Shown here: positions 23,801-34,907 of the stretch, one piece after another | How positions within the stretch are numbered: the first letter of the stretch is position 1 | How the letters are laid out: every line of letters starts with the position of its first letter | Source: Bimastos eiseni | Taxonomy: Eukaryota > Annelida > Clitellata > Crassiclitellata > Lumbricidae | DNA: 64,000 nucleotides | Direction: 5' to 3' | NCBI GenBank assembly: GCA_959347315.1 | Contig: OY365815.1 | Coordinates: 12,037,038-12,101,037 of the forward strand | Made by a program: the position numbers and the translations under genes | The notes under the pieces: generated by a model | The model's database searches: none | The model's input: only the letters and a program-made list of their open reading frames with translations | Told to the model about the DNA's origin: nothing

Positions 23801-24000
23801 NNNNNNNNNNNNNNNNNNNNNNNNNNNNNNNNNNNNNNNNNNNNNNNNNNNNNNNNNNNNNNNNNNNNNNNNNNNNNNNNNNNNNNNNNNNNNNNNNNNN
23901 NNNNNNNNNNNNNNNNNNNNNNNNNNNNNNNNNNNNNNNNNNNNNNNNNNNNNNNNNNNNNNNNNNNNNNNNNNNNNNNNNNNNNNNNNNNNNNNNNNNN
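23801..24000. other. Assembly gap of 200 N
   Basis: Exactly 200 undetermined bases. The round length suggests a placeholder or scaffold join, so the true distance between the HES genes may differ and an exon or repeat could be hidden. Confidence 1.
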
Positions 24001-24119
24001 AGTCATAGGCGGCCAATAGCATATTCAAATGCGAACAGTTCCCACGACATTCAAACAATTGATACGAGGCGAAGCGCGTGTCAAGCGAATTAATAAATCG
24101 CCGATTGGTAAATAAGCGA

Positions 24120-24155
24120 CGAGTGAGGGAGGGAGGGAGGGAGGGAGGGAGGGGG
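24120..24155. repeat. (GGGA)n tract near the gap
   Basis: Eight or so GGGA/GGAG units lie 120 bp after the N gap. Confidence 0.85.
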
Positions 24156-24844
24156 TGACAGAGAAGAGCAGGGCTGATCGGTGAGACGCGTGTTCAATTG
24201 TAAACACGTGCGTTGGGCTCTTGAGAGAAGAAGATAAGCCGAAAGTCTACGCGTTGGTTGGTATGCGATGCAGATTTAAAGAAGGCAAGTGCGCGCGTAG
24301 GGGACTAAGCGGCTTATCCGCCGTCCAGCCGTACTTATATGGAACGCTGAAACGCTCGCGCTATATAAATGACATAAAAATGCGCTACAAAGGAATGAAA
24401 GAGACTTGAAGAAGAAGCATGAAGAAGTATAATTATGTATTGATCTGTATTAATATGTATTTCTACAAATACGCATGACGCTTATTTCTTACGGGTCATG
24501 ACCCCTTACCGTTCCGGATATTGACCCGATGGGTTATGGTACGCCTTCGGTTGATGCCTCGTGCATTACGCGGCGGCGCTACAGAAGCTGCAATTTACAA
24601 ATTACTTTGTCCTCCCTTATCCTATCTTTAACTAGTTTACCCGTCCTGGCTTTTCTATCGTACCTTCTTCTATCTTGCTGTGTGGTACTATGACTAAGAC
24701 AAAATACATAGCCTACTTTGTATTTAAAACATTATTTAGAATCGTTGGCTTTGGTAAAGCAGCAATACCGTTTCGATAGAATATGGTTTTAGCGTCTGTA
24801 ATTATTAGATGTGTGCTTGATGTTAGGCTACATACGCATTTACT

Positions 24845-25012
24845 TTTATCACATCCAGTTTCTATTTATGTGTTATTCTTATCATCAATCCAGCTGCTTC
24901 TAAACCAGTAGTCTTCTCATCGCATCCAGCTTCTATTTATGTGTGATTATTATCATCACATCCAGCTTCTACTTCGGCATGATTCTTTTCATCACATCCG
25001 GCTTCTATATTC
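24845..25012. repeat. Short tandem repeat, unit about 40 bp
   Basis: Blocks of CACATCCAGCTTCTATTTAT followed by GTGTGATTCTTATCAT-like sequence recur about four times with divergence. No gene was seen. Confidence 0.65.
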
Positions 25013-26529
25013 ATAAACTAAAACGGTCTATTAGTGCAGCGGCATAGATCCGAAATCTCCAGTGATTTTGCACTTTGTGATACGTACATGTAACGTTGTA
25101 TTGTTATGAGATTTGGATGTTGGGCCAAGCGAAAATTAATTTTTTTGAAAATTTTCGGAAAATAAAAAATTTATTTTTATTAAAGTGAAAAACATTTACA
25201 TGTTTAAAAGGTGTTTGGATTTTTTTGCTAACTGAAGTATTTTCTTTGTATGATATCATTGAAATGACATTTAACATCACTTAGGCCAGCTCAGGGAGGC
25301 CTACTGAGCATGTATCTTGAAGGGCGCTATATAAATGTTCTATTACATTACATATCAAGCGTGGTCTTGGGGCAGATCCTTTAGATGAAGCCAGAGAGGC
25401 ACATTTTAAAGTCATATGATATTGGACAAAGGTTAAAGATAACACACGCGAGCCTAACTGAACAACCCAGTCGGAAGCATACACGACCTGATGATATTTG
25501 GTGTTCTACATGTGCAAGTAGGATCATGTAAAAGGATGTTCTTGAAGGAAACTCTCACTTCCTTGTGGTGGTGGGTGGGGGATGCGTGTCCGCATGTCTA
25601 TAGCAATATAGCACATCATACAGCAGACAGTTATCTGTATCTTGAGAGAGAACAATCATTGGGCTCTTATCACGAGTAATAGTAGGCCTATACTCTGAGG
25701 ATGACTCCTATGAAATTGCTTGTTATGATTATATTGTAAGTGTACATTTTTTGAACGTTCATATTATGATGTGCCCATGGTGCGTTTGCATGTGGTTCAA
25801 AAAATTACATACTTACTTTTAAAAAATATTAAAAAAATAATTATCCATAACTTAAATGATAGGTATAGGCAAATGTCGTGGTAACACTTGAAACGGTGGC
25901 TAGGATTAATGTGGTAAATGTGGTTGTAACACTACAATATTATTATAGATAGACTGTCTGACTAAATAGCTTTTAAAAACTGAAAAAATTAGTGTCTATC
26001 TTACTCACTCACTGACTGGCCACTTGTTCGCCCGTCGTCTATAACCTACTGCCTGACCCACCGATCGATTGCATACCAATCGTGTAACAATAGATAACAA
26101 TAGATGTCGAGGTATCTCAATTGAAGACTTCATTTTGACTGACCTCCTCCCGTCCTCTCAGCGCCAGGTGTTGTTCGTGGGGGTCTTGGCCAGAGGACCC
26201 ACGCGTCGCAACCAATGACCGGAGTCTCACGCGAAGCGACCGCAAACCATCAAATCATCTAAACGCAAGTGGTATTAAGAAAAACAGACAAACAGACAGA
26301 GATATAGACAAACAGACAGACTGACTTGATAGACGTGTCACGCGTAATCCAGGTACTAAATCTGTATATCTAATTAGCATAATTGCTTTCAAGTTTTTCG
26401 GCTTCTGCGTAAATGCTTACAACGTGCGTCGGTCGACTACTTTGAAGTTCTTTCTAGGGGATCTTCTCGGTATGTCTATTCCGAGGAGAGGTCCTTATAA
26501 ATAAGTCCCAGGTATCGTCTTACAGCCTG

Positions 26530-26600
26530 TGCACTGGCAGTGCCAGTCTCACGCCTAGATAAAGGAGGAGGGCAACGATAATTTACAAACTGAAACCACC
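26530..26600 (+). repeat. Dispersed repeat family B, copy 4
   Basis: CACTGGCAGTGCCAGTCTCA is followed by GATAAAGGAGGAGGGCAACG and a TACAAACTGAAACC block. About 400 bp later (26988-27010) comes GAGGGCGCTATATTAGTGTT, a GGCGCTATATAAAT-type tail also seen at 25322 and 40330. Confidence 0.65.
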
Positions 26601-27290
26601 GTTTCTTCTTCGACTTTCTCTGAGAATGCACTATTGTTACGCTGCGGATTTTCTCATATGTTCGCGACCCACGTATCTGATAGCAGATGGTACATCAAAG
26701 ATGTGGTATGCGCGTTGTGTTGCTCTGGTTTCCTGTGGCCCAACGAATCTATTCTTGACTATGCCCCATCTTAACTTATGTGATCTCATTTGTCTGACGT
26801 CATACACCGCGCTTCCTACTGGCTCGCTTGTCTGCCAGGAAGCGCCGAGCTCTCTCGGTTGCAGTCCTCCATCCTCCTTCCGAACAGCGCTTGCTACCTC
26901 CAAACCAATCAAACCGGGTTTCGTATCAATTACAGTTCCTCCTTAGCCGTGGCTGGTCAGTGGTCAGGAAGGGCTCATGCGTAGATTTCTTCGAGGGCGC
27001 TATATTAGTGTTCAGAATGAATGAAATTATAATTATATATAAATAGGTATTATTATAACAATTAAAGACAATTAAGAGAAATATAGTTGCACTGTAAATT
27101 ATCGAAGTGTTAATCTATTACACGTAGGCTAATTTATCAGATGATAGAGTAATCTTAGATATGCTGATGCATACCTACGTGTGGATGCATACCTATGTGG
27201 TGTAGGTGCAGGTTGAGTCACAGCTGACGATGTGTAGGCCTATACAGGGTGCTTCGTGCGAGAGTACGTGCCGCTGTACAAACGAGTGGG

Positions 27291-27298
27291 CGTGGGAA
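27291..27298 (+). promoter_or_regulatory. Candidate Su(H)/CSL site upstream of HES-2
   Basis: CGTGGGAA is an exact high-affinity Su(H) consensus, about 2.5 kb upstream of the HES-2 ATG. Its distance resembles that of the site upstream of HES-1. Confidence 0.35.
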
Positions 27299-28157
27299 AT
27301 AAACCAACGTCTTGGAACAGGTAGTTGCCCAGCGCAGGGTGTGGTAACTGATAATGCCCCAGTATGAAAAGCTACCCCTTCAAACGTATGCCTTCAAGGG
27401 TGACGTCAACGGCTGATAGTTATTTCTATGTAATAATTATATAGGGCCTAACAATCAATTGGTAAAGCAAATCAAACACAATTTACATAATGTCAAATCT
27501 ATTGTGCAACTGAGTGCATCTGTGTTAATTGAAATTTATATATGTCAACATAATTATATATACGGATAGATATAGCCTACGCTTAGGCCCATGACCCTAT
27601 GTGTAGACCAGTATGCGTTATCGTGTTCCTTGGTATTATTCAAAGTGGCTGAGAGCAATCTGTGGAGTTAAGCTATTGACTCTATAGGTCTCTAGTCGAC
27701 ATTGATTTAGATTCTAGTCAGGAGACCTCATGCGCCTCGCGGGTATTCTGCCAACCGTGAAGTTGATGCTATAACGAAATGCCAGGTTGTTATAATAATA
27801 GTGGTTAGCTTGCCGGACTGTCATTGAAGAAGTCGGGGTTTCAAATCCCCACATATGAAACAGACATTTGTTTAGATTTCTGCAATATCTGCGACCCCTA
27901 GCCAACTATAATGAGTACACTGACCGCACAACGACGGTGGTGGGGAAGAGGAGAGGGTGAGGGAGACGACTGGCCACATATGCCGAGACTAAGCAAACGA
28001 ATCCATGGCTGCCTCTCGGGTTATAGCTTAGAAGAGACTACTCTTCTTTACCCCGCATGCATTCAGCGAGTCAACAACATGATAAGACGTCAAGACCATT
28101 GCTGTCATAGGACGTCCCTAAGCCTGTTCTTGTTGTTTACTCCTCTACTGCTAGCAC

Positions 28158-28245
28158 TCAGACAGCGCTAGTCTCAGGCCTGGGTAAAGGAGGAAGTTAG
28201 TGATCTTTGCCATCACAAAGTGTTGTAAACTGAAACTGCTACTTT
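28158..28245 (+). repeat. Dispersed repeat family B, copy 5
   Basis: GACAGCGCTAGTCTCAGGCC is followed by TGGGTAAAGGAGGAAG and CACAAAGTGTTGTAAACTGA. It is the most diverged recognised copy. Confidence 0.55.
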
Positions 28246-29508
28246 AATCCCCTCTGATAATGCTTGTGACTCCCATGCAGATTGTTTCGTTGGCTATTTT
28301 AAGGACTATACAGTACAGATAGCATGATTCTAAATATGGTCATATGGGGAAAACTCCATTCACCGGTGGACTGTAGACAATCAGCCTTTAAGACTTACAC
28401 AATCTCAGTGTTAGGGAAAATGCCTGGAGATGAGCTCTGCTATGTAGTTGCGCGTCCAGGCCAAGCCTCTGCGCAGGCAGTTTCGTTATCTGCCGTAAAT
28501 CCATCATATACAGCAGGAGGTCGGTATAGATGATTATAAAAGTCTTCATAAGTCTTCGCCAGCGTTTCTGATTGACCGACTCAACATTCTTCTGTCGTGT
28601 AAAAATCCCAGTCAAGAGCCCTGTTCACAGCGCCACCGTCTGCAATCAGAAGTTCCCTCTACATTATTTCGATAAGTGGGGCCGTTAAATATTGATTCTA
28701 TAGCTGCACTGGGGGTAGGATAAATCTACGGCGTCTGCTCTGAATGACCGTCTAGAACTTGAACCATCGTTGAAAACCGGAAAGTCAAACATCAATTCGA
28801 ACCAGGGACAATAAATTCCCGTATCTACTTGTACACCACACGTCCGTGTGTCTCTTCAAGCGTGTGTCTCTTCGCCGCTTTGACGGACCAAGGGCCTGGA
28901 ATTCGTCGCGGTGGCGGCAGGGAGCCTGGCTGCATACATCGGCTCGACGCCGTTTCCGAGCCCGGTTTAAACACGGTGGGCGGAGTATTCCCATGCGCCG
29001 TGATCCCTTTCAACAATACTGAACACGGTGCGATAAGTCGATGGGCTCATTTATTTATTGCTGGGCTTTGTAGCATGGAAACCCATGCCATATAATATTA
29101 TGATGAATCAGAATGAAACTCTCATCAAAGGAAACTGGTGTGTGTAGTCTCATCCAAAACACATTAGCTGATTCCGATGCGAGTTTCTGTTAATGTGTTT
29201 ATGAACTTGCAAAACTAATTCAGTTTCAATGTCATAAATTTAATATAAAAGATCTTATCATATGCGTTATTGTCGGATTGTGATTTCTAAATAAGCAAAT
29301 ATCTCATCATCCTGGCTACACAACCATAGTGAGAATCACGGAAGCCACAATATGAACCTGGTAATATTTTCTCATGTCAGTCACGTTCTACGCGGTGCAA
29401 TTATCTGCTTCCAATTAGGCGCGTGGCGGATTAGCGTACGTCAATGATTGACAGCCAAAATGGGCGGAGCTGAGGTGCAACTGCAGCCTGTGAGTGGCTG
29501 ATGCTGAG

Positions 29509-29516
29509 CGTGGGAA
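29509..29516 (+). promoter_or_regulatory. Candidate proximal Su(H)/CSL site of HES-2
   Basis: CGTGGGAA lies 278 bp before the HES-2 start codon, the usual range for Su(H) sites in Notch-responsive HES promoters. A GGCGCGTGGC word about 80 bp further upstream contains CGCGTG, a class C site that HES proteins themselves bind. Notch activation plus autorepression is the known logic of the family. Its operation here is inferred from the sites only. Confidence 0.5.
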
Positions 29517-29793
29517 CGCGGCCTGGAGCGTGTTCGATTAAAGTGTCATGTGTCGTTGTGTGGAAAGGTCTCGTGCGTCGAGAAAAGAGACTCGTGCGAT
29601 TTCAGTTTGAAGACTCGTGCTGTAATGACCGTGTGATACTCGTGGGTGACTCGTGAGCGATCGACAGTCACGGAAAAGTCAGTCGAATAGGCGAATAAGT
29701 TTACAATAGGACCCAGTGAAAAGTCAATTTGGGACCGTCTGCAAATTACGTTCGTGAGATACGTCACGAGGGGCGATTTAACACTTACGCAGT

Positions 29794-32700
29794 ATGATGT
29801 CTAGGCCTGATTCTGCGGCTTCATCATCGTCGTCATCGACGTCGTCACATCAGGGAACGTCAAGTGCGCAGCTGCGAAAGGTGAGCGATGTTTGTGAACT
29901 GTAAATTGTGTTTAGGACTGTTAAACATAAGGTAGGAGTCAAATCTTGACCTTTTATATAATTCATTTTTATTAAAATACTCGACGCAGATTTTAAACAT
30001 TTGTTTTTCATGGAACGGGATAAGCATAATGGCCGTGTACCCAGTTCTAAAGATCTCCCACTTTTTTGTAATGAAACAGATATTTTTGTTCAGTAACGTT
30101 ATTTCAGAGCACCACAGTCAGTCATCACTATCGCCACATAACAGCCATTGTGTACGTTATAGAACTTGAAGATAAGGAAAGGCAGTGAAATAGACCTAGT
30201 CTTAGCAACCCATAATAATATATGATGTGGTAAAAAGTTATAAGGGTTATTACTATTATAAGGCTTATTATAATTATACTTACAAAAAATTACAAGGCTG
30301 ATGAATCTTGTTATACATTACCGAATTACAACCCTTTTTTCACTTTTGTGTAAACAACAGCACAATTGTGACAATGCAACAGTGGTTCAGCTTCTCCAAA
30401 CATGTACGAATTAGATTTTTCACTCACAGGAAGCACCTTCATAATCTGAACCAAGGACAAATGACTAAAGCTTTGTTATCTGCCACTGTGACACCTAGGA
30501 TAAGCATTACCTACTGTAATCTACTTAACAATCAACAACCTTACCTGCAATGCTCCTATACTCACTTGGTTACTATACAGCTAAAATACATCAAATAGCC
30601 AATATTTAAATCTGATTGCATCAGGTATAATATGACGTAATCGAAGCCGATTTTGGCCAATCGTTTTAGATAAAGAAACCGATGATTGAGAGAAGGAGAA
30701 GAGAACGAATAAACGTCTGTCTCAACCAGCTTAAGAGTCTCGTACTTGAGGCTCTGAAGAAAAATGTAAGTTCAGCCGAAGAGGCGTTTATGTAGTTTTA
30801 ATATATAGTAGCACGCCTTGCTGGGTGTTAAAGAGCTTAGCAGCAAGAATTGTAGACTTGTGGAATGATTTGGATGATGGTACATATATGGTGGTGTGAT
30901 GGACACTAGTCTTATACTGTCCACTATTACTATCACAGCTTTGAAGAGGGAGCTAGAGAAAATGGGCTATTAAGAATTCTAGGCTAATTTGCAGTAGTCT
31001 TAACTCAGACTTATAAACCACTTATTCTTAACAAAACCCCTTATTGTTATGCTAAATGCAAAACTTCTGTACGAGTTGAGCGTTTGTCTACACTCTCATC
31101 TGATTAAAAGTGCCATTTGTTACAAATGCCCGATACACCCACAAGTTTTTGCCAATTTTGGCTCAAGTTTAACAACAGTAAAAGTCGTAATCTATTGGAA
31201 CCAGGAACCAGAAGTCTGGGTCTAGTGGATAAGGCAAGTGGAAGCAGACAAGTCATAGGACCTAGGTTTACACGTACAGGAAATAACAGCCACAGAGGAA
31301 GTCTAGTACCCAGCCTGGAAATCCCGTATCAGCTTTTAATCTTTGGTGCAGGAGGATAGACTATCCAACCCGACCAATGAGACCATTCCATCAATGGTGT
31401 ACAGTCGATGTGCCCATTTTTAGTCATGTTGAGTTGAGTGTTAGTAGTACAGAAATCATCAATTAAGACTTTTCTAAGCATGTTACACTGCTTCTGCTCT
31501 CCGGAAGTGCTTAGACTGATCTTTAGTATTCACTTTATATAAGTCCAGAGAAGACGAACTAAATACCAAAAAACAAGTTTTTATTTGATCGTAAGATTTA
31601 AGCTGTTAGAATCACCCTACATGCATGGAAGCATGCAGGGTGAGTGGCCAGGAATTTATCTACCACTGCTTCGTTCTAAACACCCGGCTGGTACTCGGCT
31701 ACTTTTGAATCCGGCACTACTGCAAACGAATCAGTGCAGCTATTAAATCAGTCATGTTGGGTAAATTGGTTGATGAGCACGTGTTTAGCGCATTATCTGA
31801 GCTTCCTTGTCCTTTGCAGTTTCAGCAAAGTGAGAAGTGTGGAATGGAGTACATCCGGGTATTTGATCATGATGAGAGCATGAGAGTAGACGGGTGGGAA
31901 GCATGTCAATTTTCTGCCGTGAAAAATTAGCTAAATTATACTCTGAAACAAAATGCCTGATGACTGCAGACTTTAGTGTTGATAAACCCCTAGGGGCAAA
32001 ACGCACATTAATCTGTTCTCCACTAGACAATCGTGGATCAGAGGGATGTTCAACTGTGTTGTTTCTCTCTCTGTTTGTCTCTGTCTGTCTCTCTCCATAT
32101 CTTTCTCTATTACTAGAGAATTTCGTATCTGATGGTGGTATTCACAATATAATTTGCAGTTAGCAAGCATTACTTTGAAGCATTGACTAATCATTGTCAC
32201 AGGACCCGGATAGAGTGAGGAAGGAAGGAGGGAGGGAGGAAGGAGGAATTGGATGAGAGGAGGGAAGGAAGAATGAGATGAGTAAGTTGTGCATGATGTT
32301 TAGTGTCAGATTATAATCATTGAACTATAATTGCATGTTTTTCTGACTGATAAACTGTTTAGATTTAATTTTCAAGCACAGATCTATGTCCGTCTGTCTG
32401 CCTTCCTGGTTGTCTGCCTTTCTGCTTGTATGTCTTCCTGTTTGTATGTTTTTCTGTTTGTATGTTTTTGTGTTTGTATGTTTTTGTGTTTGTATGTTTT
32501 TGTGTTTGTATGTTTTTGTGTTTGTATGTTTTTGTGTTTGTATGTTTTTGTGTTTGTATGTTTTTGTGTTTGTATGTTTTTGTGTTTGTATGTTTTTGTG
32601 TTTGTATGTTTTTGTGTTTGTATGTTTTTGTGTTTGTATGTTTTTGTGTTTTTGTGTTTTTGTGTTTGTATGTTTTTGTGTTTGTATGTTTTTGTGTTGG

Positions 32701-34907
32701 TATGTTTTTGTGTTTTTGTGTTTTTGTGTTTTTGTGTTTGTATGTTTTTGTGTTTGTATGTTTTTGTGTTTGTATGTTTTTGTGTTTGTATGTTTTTGTG
32801 TTTGTATGTTTTTGTGTTGGTATGTTTTTGTGTTTTTGTGTTTGTATGTTTTTGTGTTTGTATGTTTTTGTGTTTGTATGTTTTTGTGTTTGTATGTTTT
32901 TGTGTTTGTATGTTTTTGTGTTTGTATGTTTTTGTGTTTGTATGTTTTTGTGTTTGTATGTTTTTGTGTTTGTATGTTTTTGTGTTTGTATGTTTTTGTG
33001 TTTGTATGTTTTTGTGTTTGTATGTTTTTGTGTTTGTATGTTTTTGTGTTTGTATGTTTTTGTGTTTGTATGTTTTTCTGTTTGTATGTTTTTCTGTTTG
33101 TATGTTTTTCTGTTTGTATGTTTTTCTGTTTGTCTGCGTGTCTCTGCAGTTTCTAACACTTATTCATTACTGTCATGTGCGTGCCATTTGTGTTTGTTTG
33201 TCTTGTCTGCTTCGTCATGCTCTGATTTTTGTCTTGTCATGATGTCATGTTATCTTGTTGACATTTGTCTGTTGTGTTTGTCTTGCTTTTGTGTTCAACG
33301 TCTCTATTATCTTGTCTTTCTCTATTAGGTTTGTGTCAGTCTGTGTCTTTGTTTGTATCAGTCTGTGTCTTTGTTTGTGTCAGTCTGTGTCTTTGTTTTT
33401 GTGTCAGTCTGTGTCTTTGTTTGTGTCAGTCTGTGTCTTTGTTTGTGTCAGTCTGTGTCTTTGTTTGTGTCAGTCTGTGTCTTTGTTTGTGTCAGTCTGT
33501 GTCTTTGTTTGTGTCAGTCTGTGTCTTTGTTTGTGTCAGTCTGTCTTTGTGTCTTTTTTTTATATATGCCTGTCTGGCCTGGGGAAATCAGATCCATTGT
33601 TTAAACACAGCTGTCGTTATCCGGGCCTAATAATAATAATAAATAATTATGATAATAATAAAAATAATAGTAGTAGGCATATTTGGAAGACCATCCACGC
33701 AGTTGAACTTTGACAGTTGAACTTTGGGGTCAATGGCTGTGTTAATGCCCTGTCACAGGATTAGCAGTTAACAATTTAGTTGTTCCCACCATTTCACAAT
33801 CAGTGCTTGAGAGCATTTTTATTGTATAATTGGGGCGTTAAAGTTAAACTCATTATAAAAATGATCACGACCAATGAACACAAAGGATATAATTATGACA
33901 AAGTTCACACAATTTTTAGACTTACTGTCGCTGTATCGAATTACGTCGCTTTATCGAATTACAGCCAATTGCGATGACTACTTACTGTGATTTGCATGTT
34001 ATTTGACAGAACTTGTCTTTCATTTATCCAGGAGTCATCTTATTCGAAGATGGAAAAGGCGGACATTCTGGAGATGACGGTTGCACACCTGAAGTCTTTG
34101 CAGCACCGCCATCTGGAGAATGACCCCAAGGTCAGAGATCGCCAGGGGTCAAGATGTCAAGACGGTGCAAGATACATCATTGGATACCGGGAGTGCGCAA
34201 ACGAGGTTGAGAAGTATCTTACGACCTTAAACACAGTTGATCGACCTGGTTTTGAGGTTCTGTCCTCTCTAACCCAGTACCTCAGGAGTCGCATAGAAGA
34301 CGTTCAGAAGGCTGTTAGAAATGGCTCTGATCAACTCCTACCAGTCTTGGAGACTTCCAGTTTGATGCAGTTCCAAACAGCATTGCAACCTTCAAAAAGC
34401 GTGGTACATGAACGTAACGAATTTCTGCCAACTGCGACAACCGGCACTGCTTGCTTCCGCATCAGTGACTCCTCGGCGCCAGCCAGTGCTACCATCGCAA
34501 CACGTTACATACTTGGTCAGTTGCCGTATCTGCAGCATCCTTATGCTACTCACACCTCGACTCTTCCGACGCCCGATCAGAGCCACTTCGCCAGTGCTGC
34601 TGCTACGTCGACCCTGGCAAGGCGGGAACACTTGCAGAGCCCGAGACAAGGTGATGAATTTCCTCAGACTCTCGGCGTTCGAATTCCAAGGAGCTCCGGA
34701 ACACTCCAGTGTCCGAGAGACTCTCAGATATCACCAGACTCTGGAATTTCTCTAGACTCTCCAACTCGGATTTATGGATCCAAGTCTGTGAAAAGTGAGA
34801 CCATGGTCGACTTTTCATCACAATCTGTCTACAAAATAAAACCTAGTTCACAACTGGGAACAATAGCATCAGAACCTTCATCAGATTGCCTGTGGCGACC
34901 ATGGTAG
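29794..34907 (+). CDS. hes: HES-2: Hairy/E(spl)-family bHLH-Orange transcriptional repressor
   Basis: Coding exons are 29794-29880, 30670-30765 and 34032-34907 with GT-AG boundaries, all phase 0, giving 352 aa. Residues 10-18 are a poly-Ser/Thr run. The bHLH spans about residues 30-86: KKPMIERRRRERINVCLNQL with the class VI proline, then KMEKADILEMTVAHLKSL. Orange lies at about 107-150 (YIIGYRECANEVEKYL). WRPW at the C terminus recruits Groucho/TLE. Role: nuclear DNA-binding repressor, typically a Notch target. Exon 2 is 96 bp, as in HES-1, and introns 1 and 2 fall at the same codons. The intron that separates helix 2 from Orange in HES-1 is absent, so the two are encoded in one exon. A polyadenylation signal AATAAA is at 35175-35180 and another at 35374-35379. 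The ATG chosen is the first of two adjacent Met codons. Confidence 0.95.
32425..33135. repeat. 16-bp minisatellite in HES-2 intron 2
   Basis: About 44 units of TGTATGTTTTTGTGTT. Units with TTTTTCTG cluster at both ends and TTTTTGTG units fill the middle, with a few shortened or GTTGG variants. The unit has no stop codon in several frames. This leaves frames of 250-300 codons open on both strands, encoding repeats such as VFVCFCVCMF or TKTYKHKN. These are not genes. Confidence 0.97.
33328..33556. repeat. 20-bp minisatellite in HES-2 intron 2
   Basis: About eleven units of GTCAGTCTGTGTCTTTGTTT, nearly uniform. It lies 190 bp after the 16-bp array and about 475 bp before the last exon. Confidence 0.95.

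Larger units (their letters stand above)
21636..29793. other. Intergenic region between HES-1 and HES-2
   Basis: About 8.2 kb holds the HES-1 3' UTR (candidate AATAAA at 22561-22566), trinucleotide tracts, a hAT-type MITE, TA-rich DNA, a 200-base N gap, short tandem repeats, two family B repeats and the HES-2 promoter. I found no further exon on either strand. The sequence hidden by the gap is unknown. Confidence 0.6.

Noticed and set aside
32331..33328. Open frames of 250-303 codons on both strands
   Set aside because: They translate a 16-bp minisatellite in several frames at once, with perfectly periodic residues. The region is an intron of HES-2.
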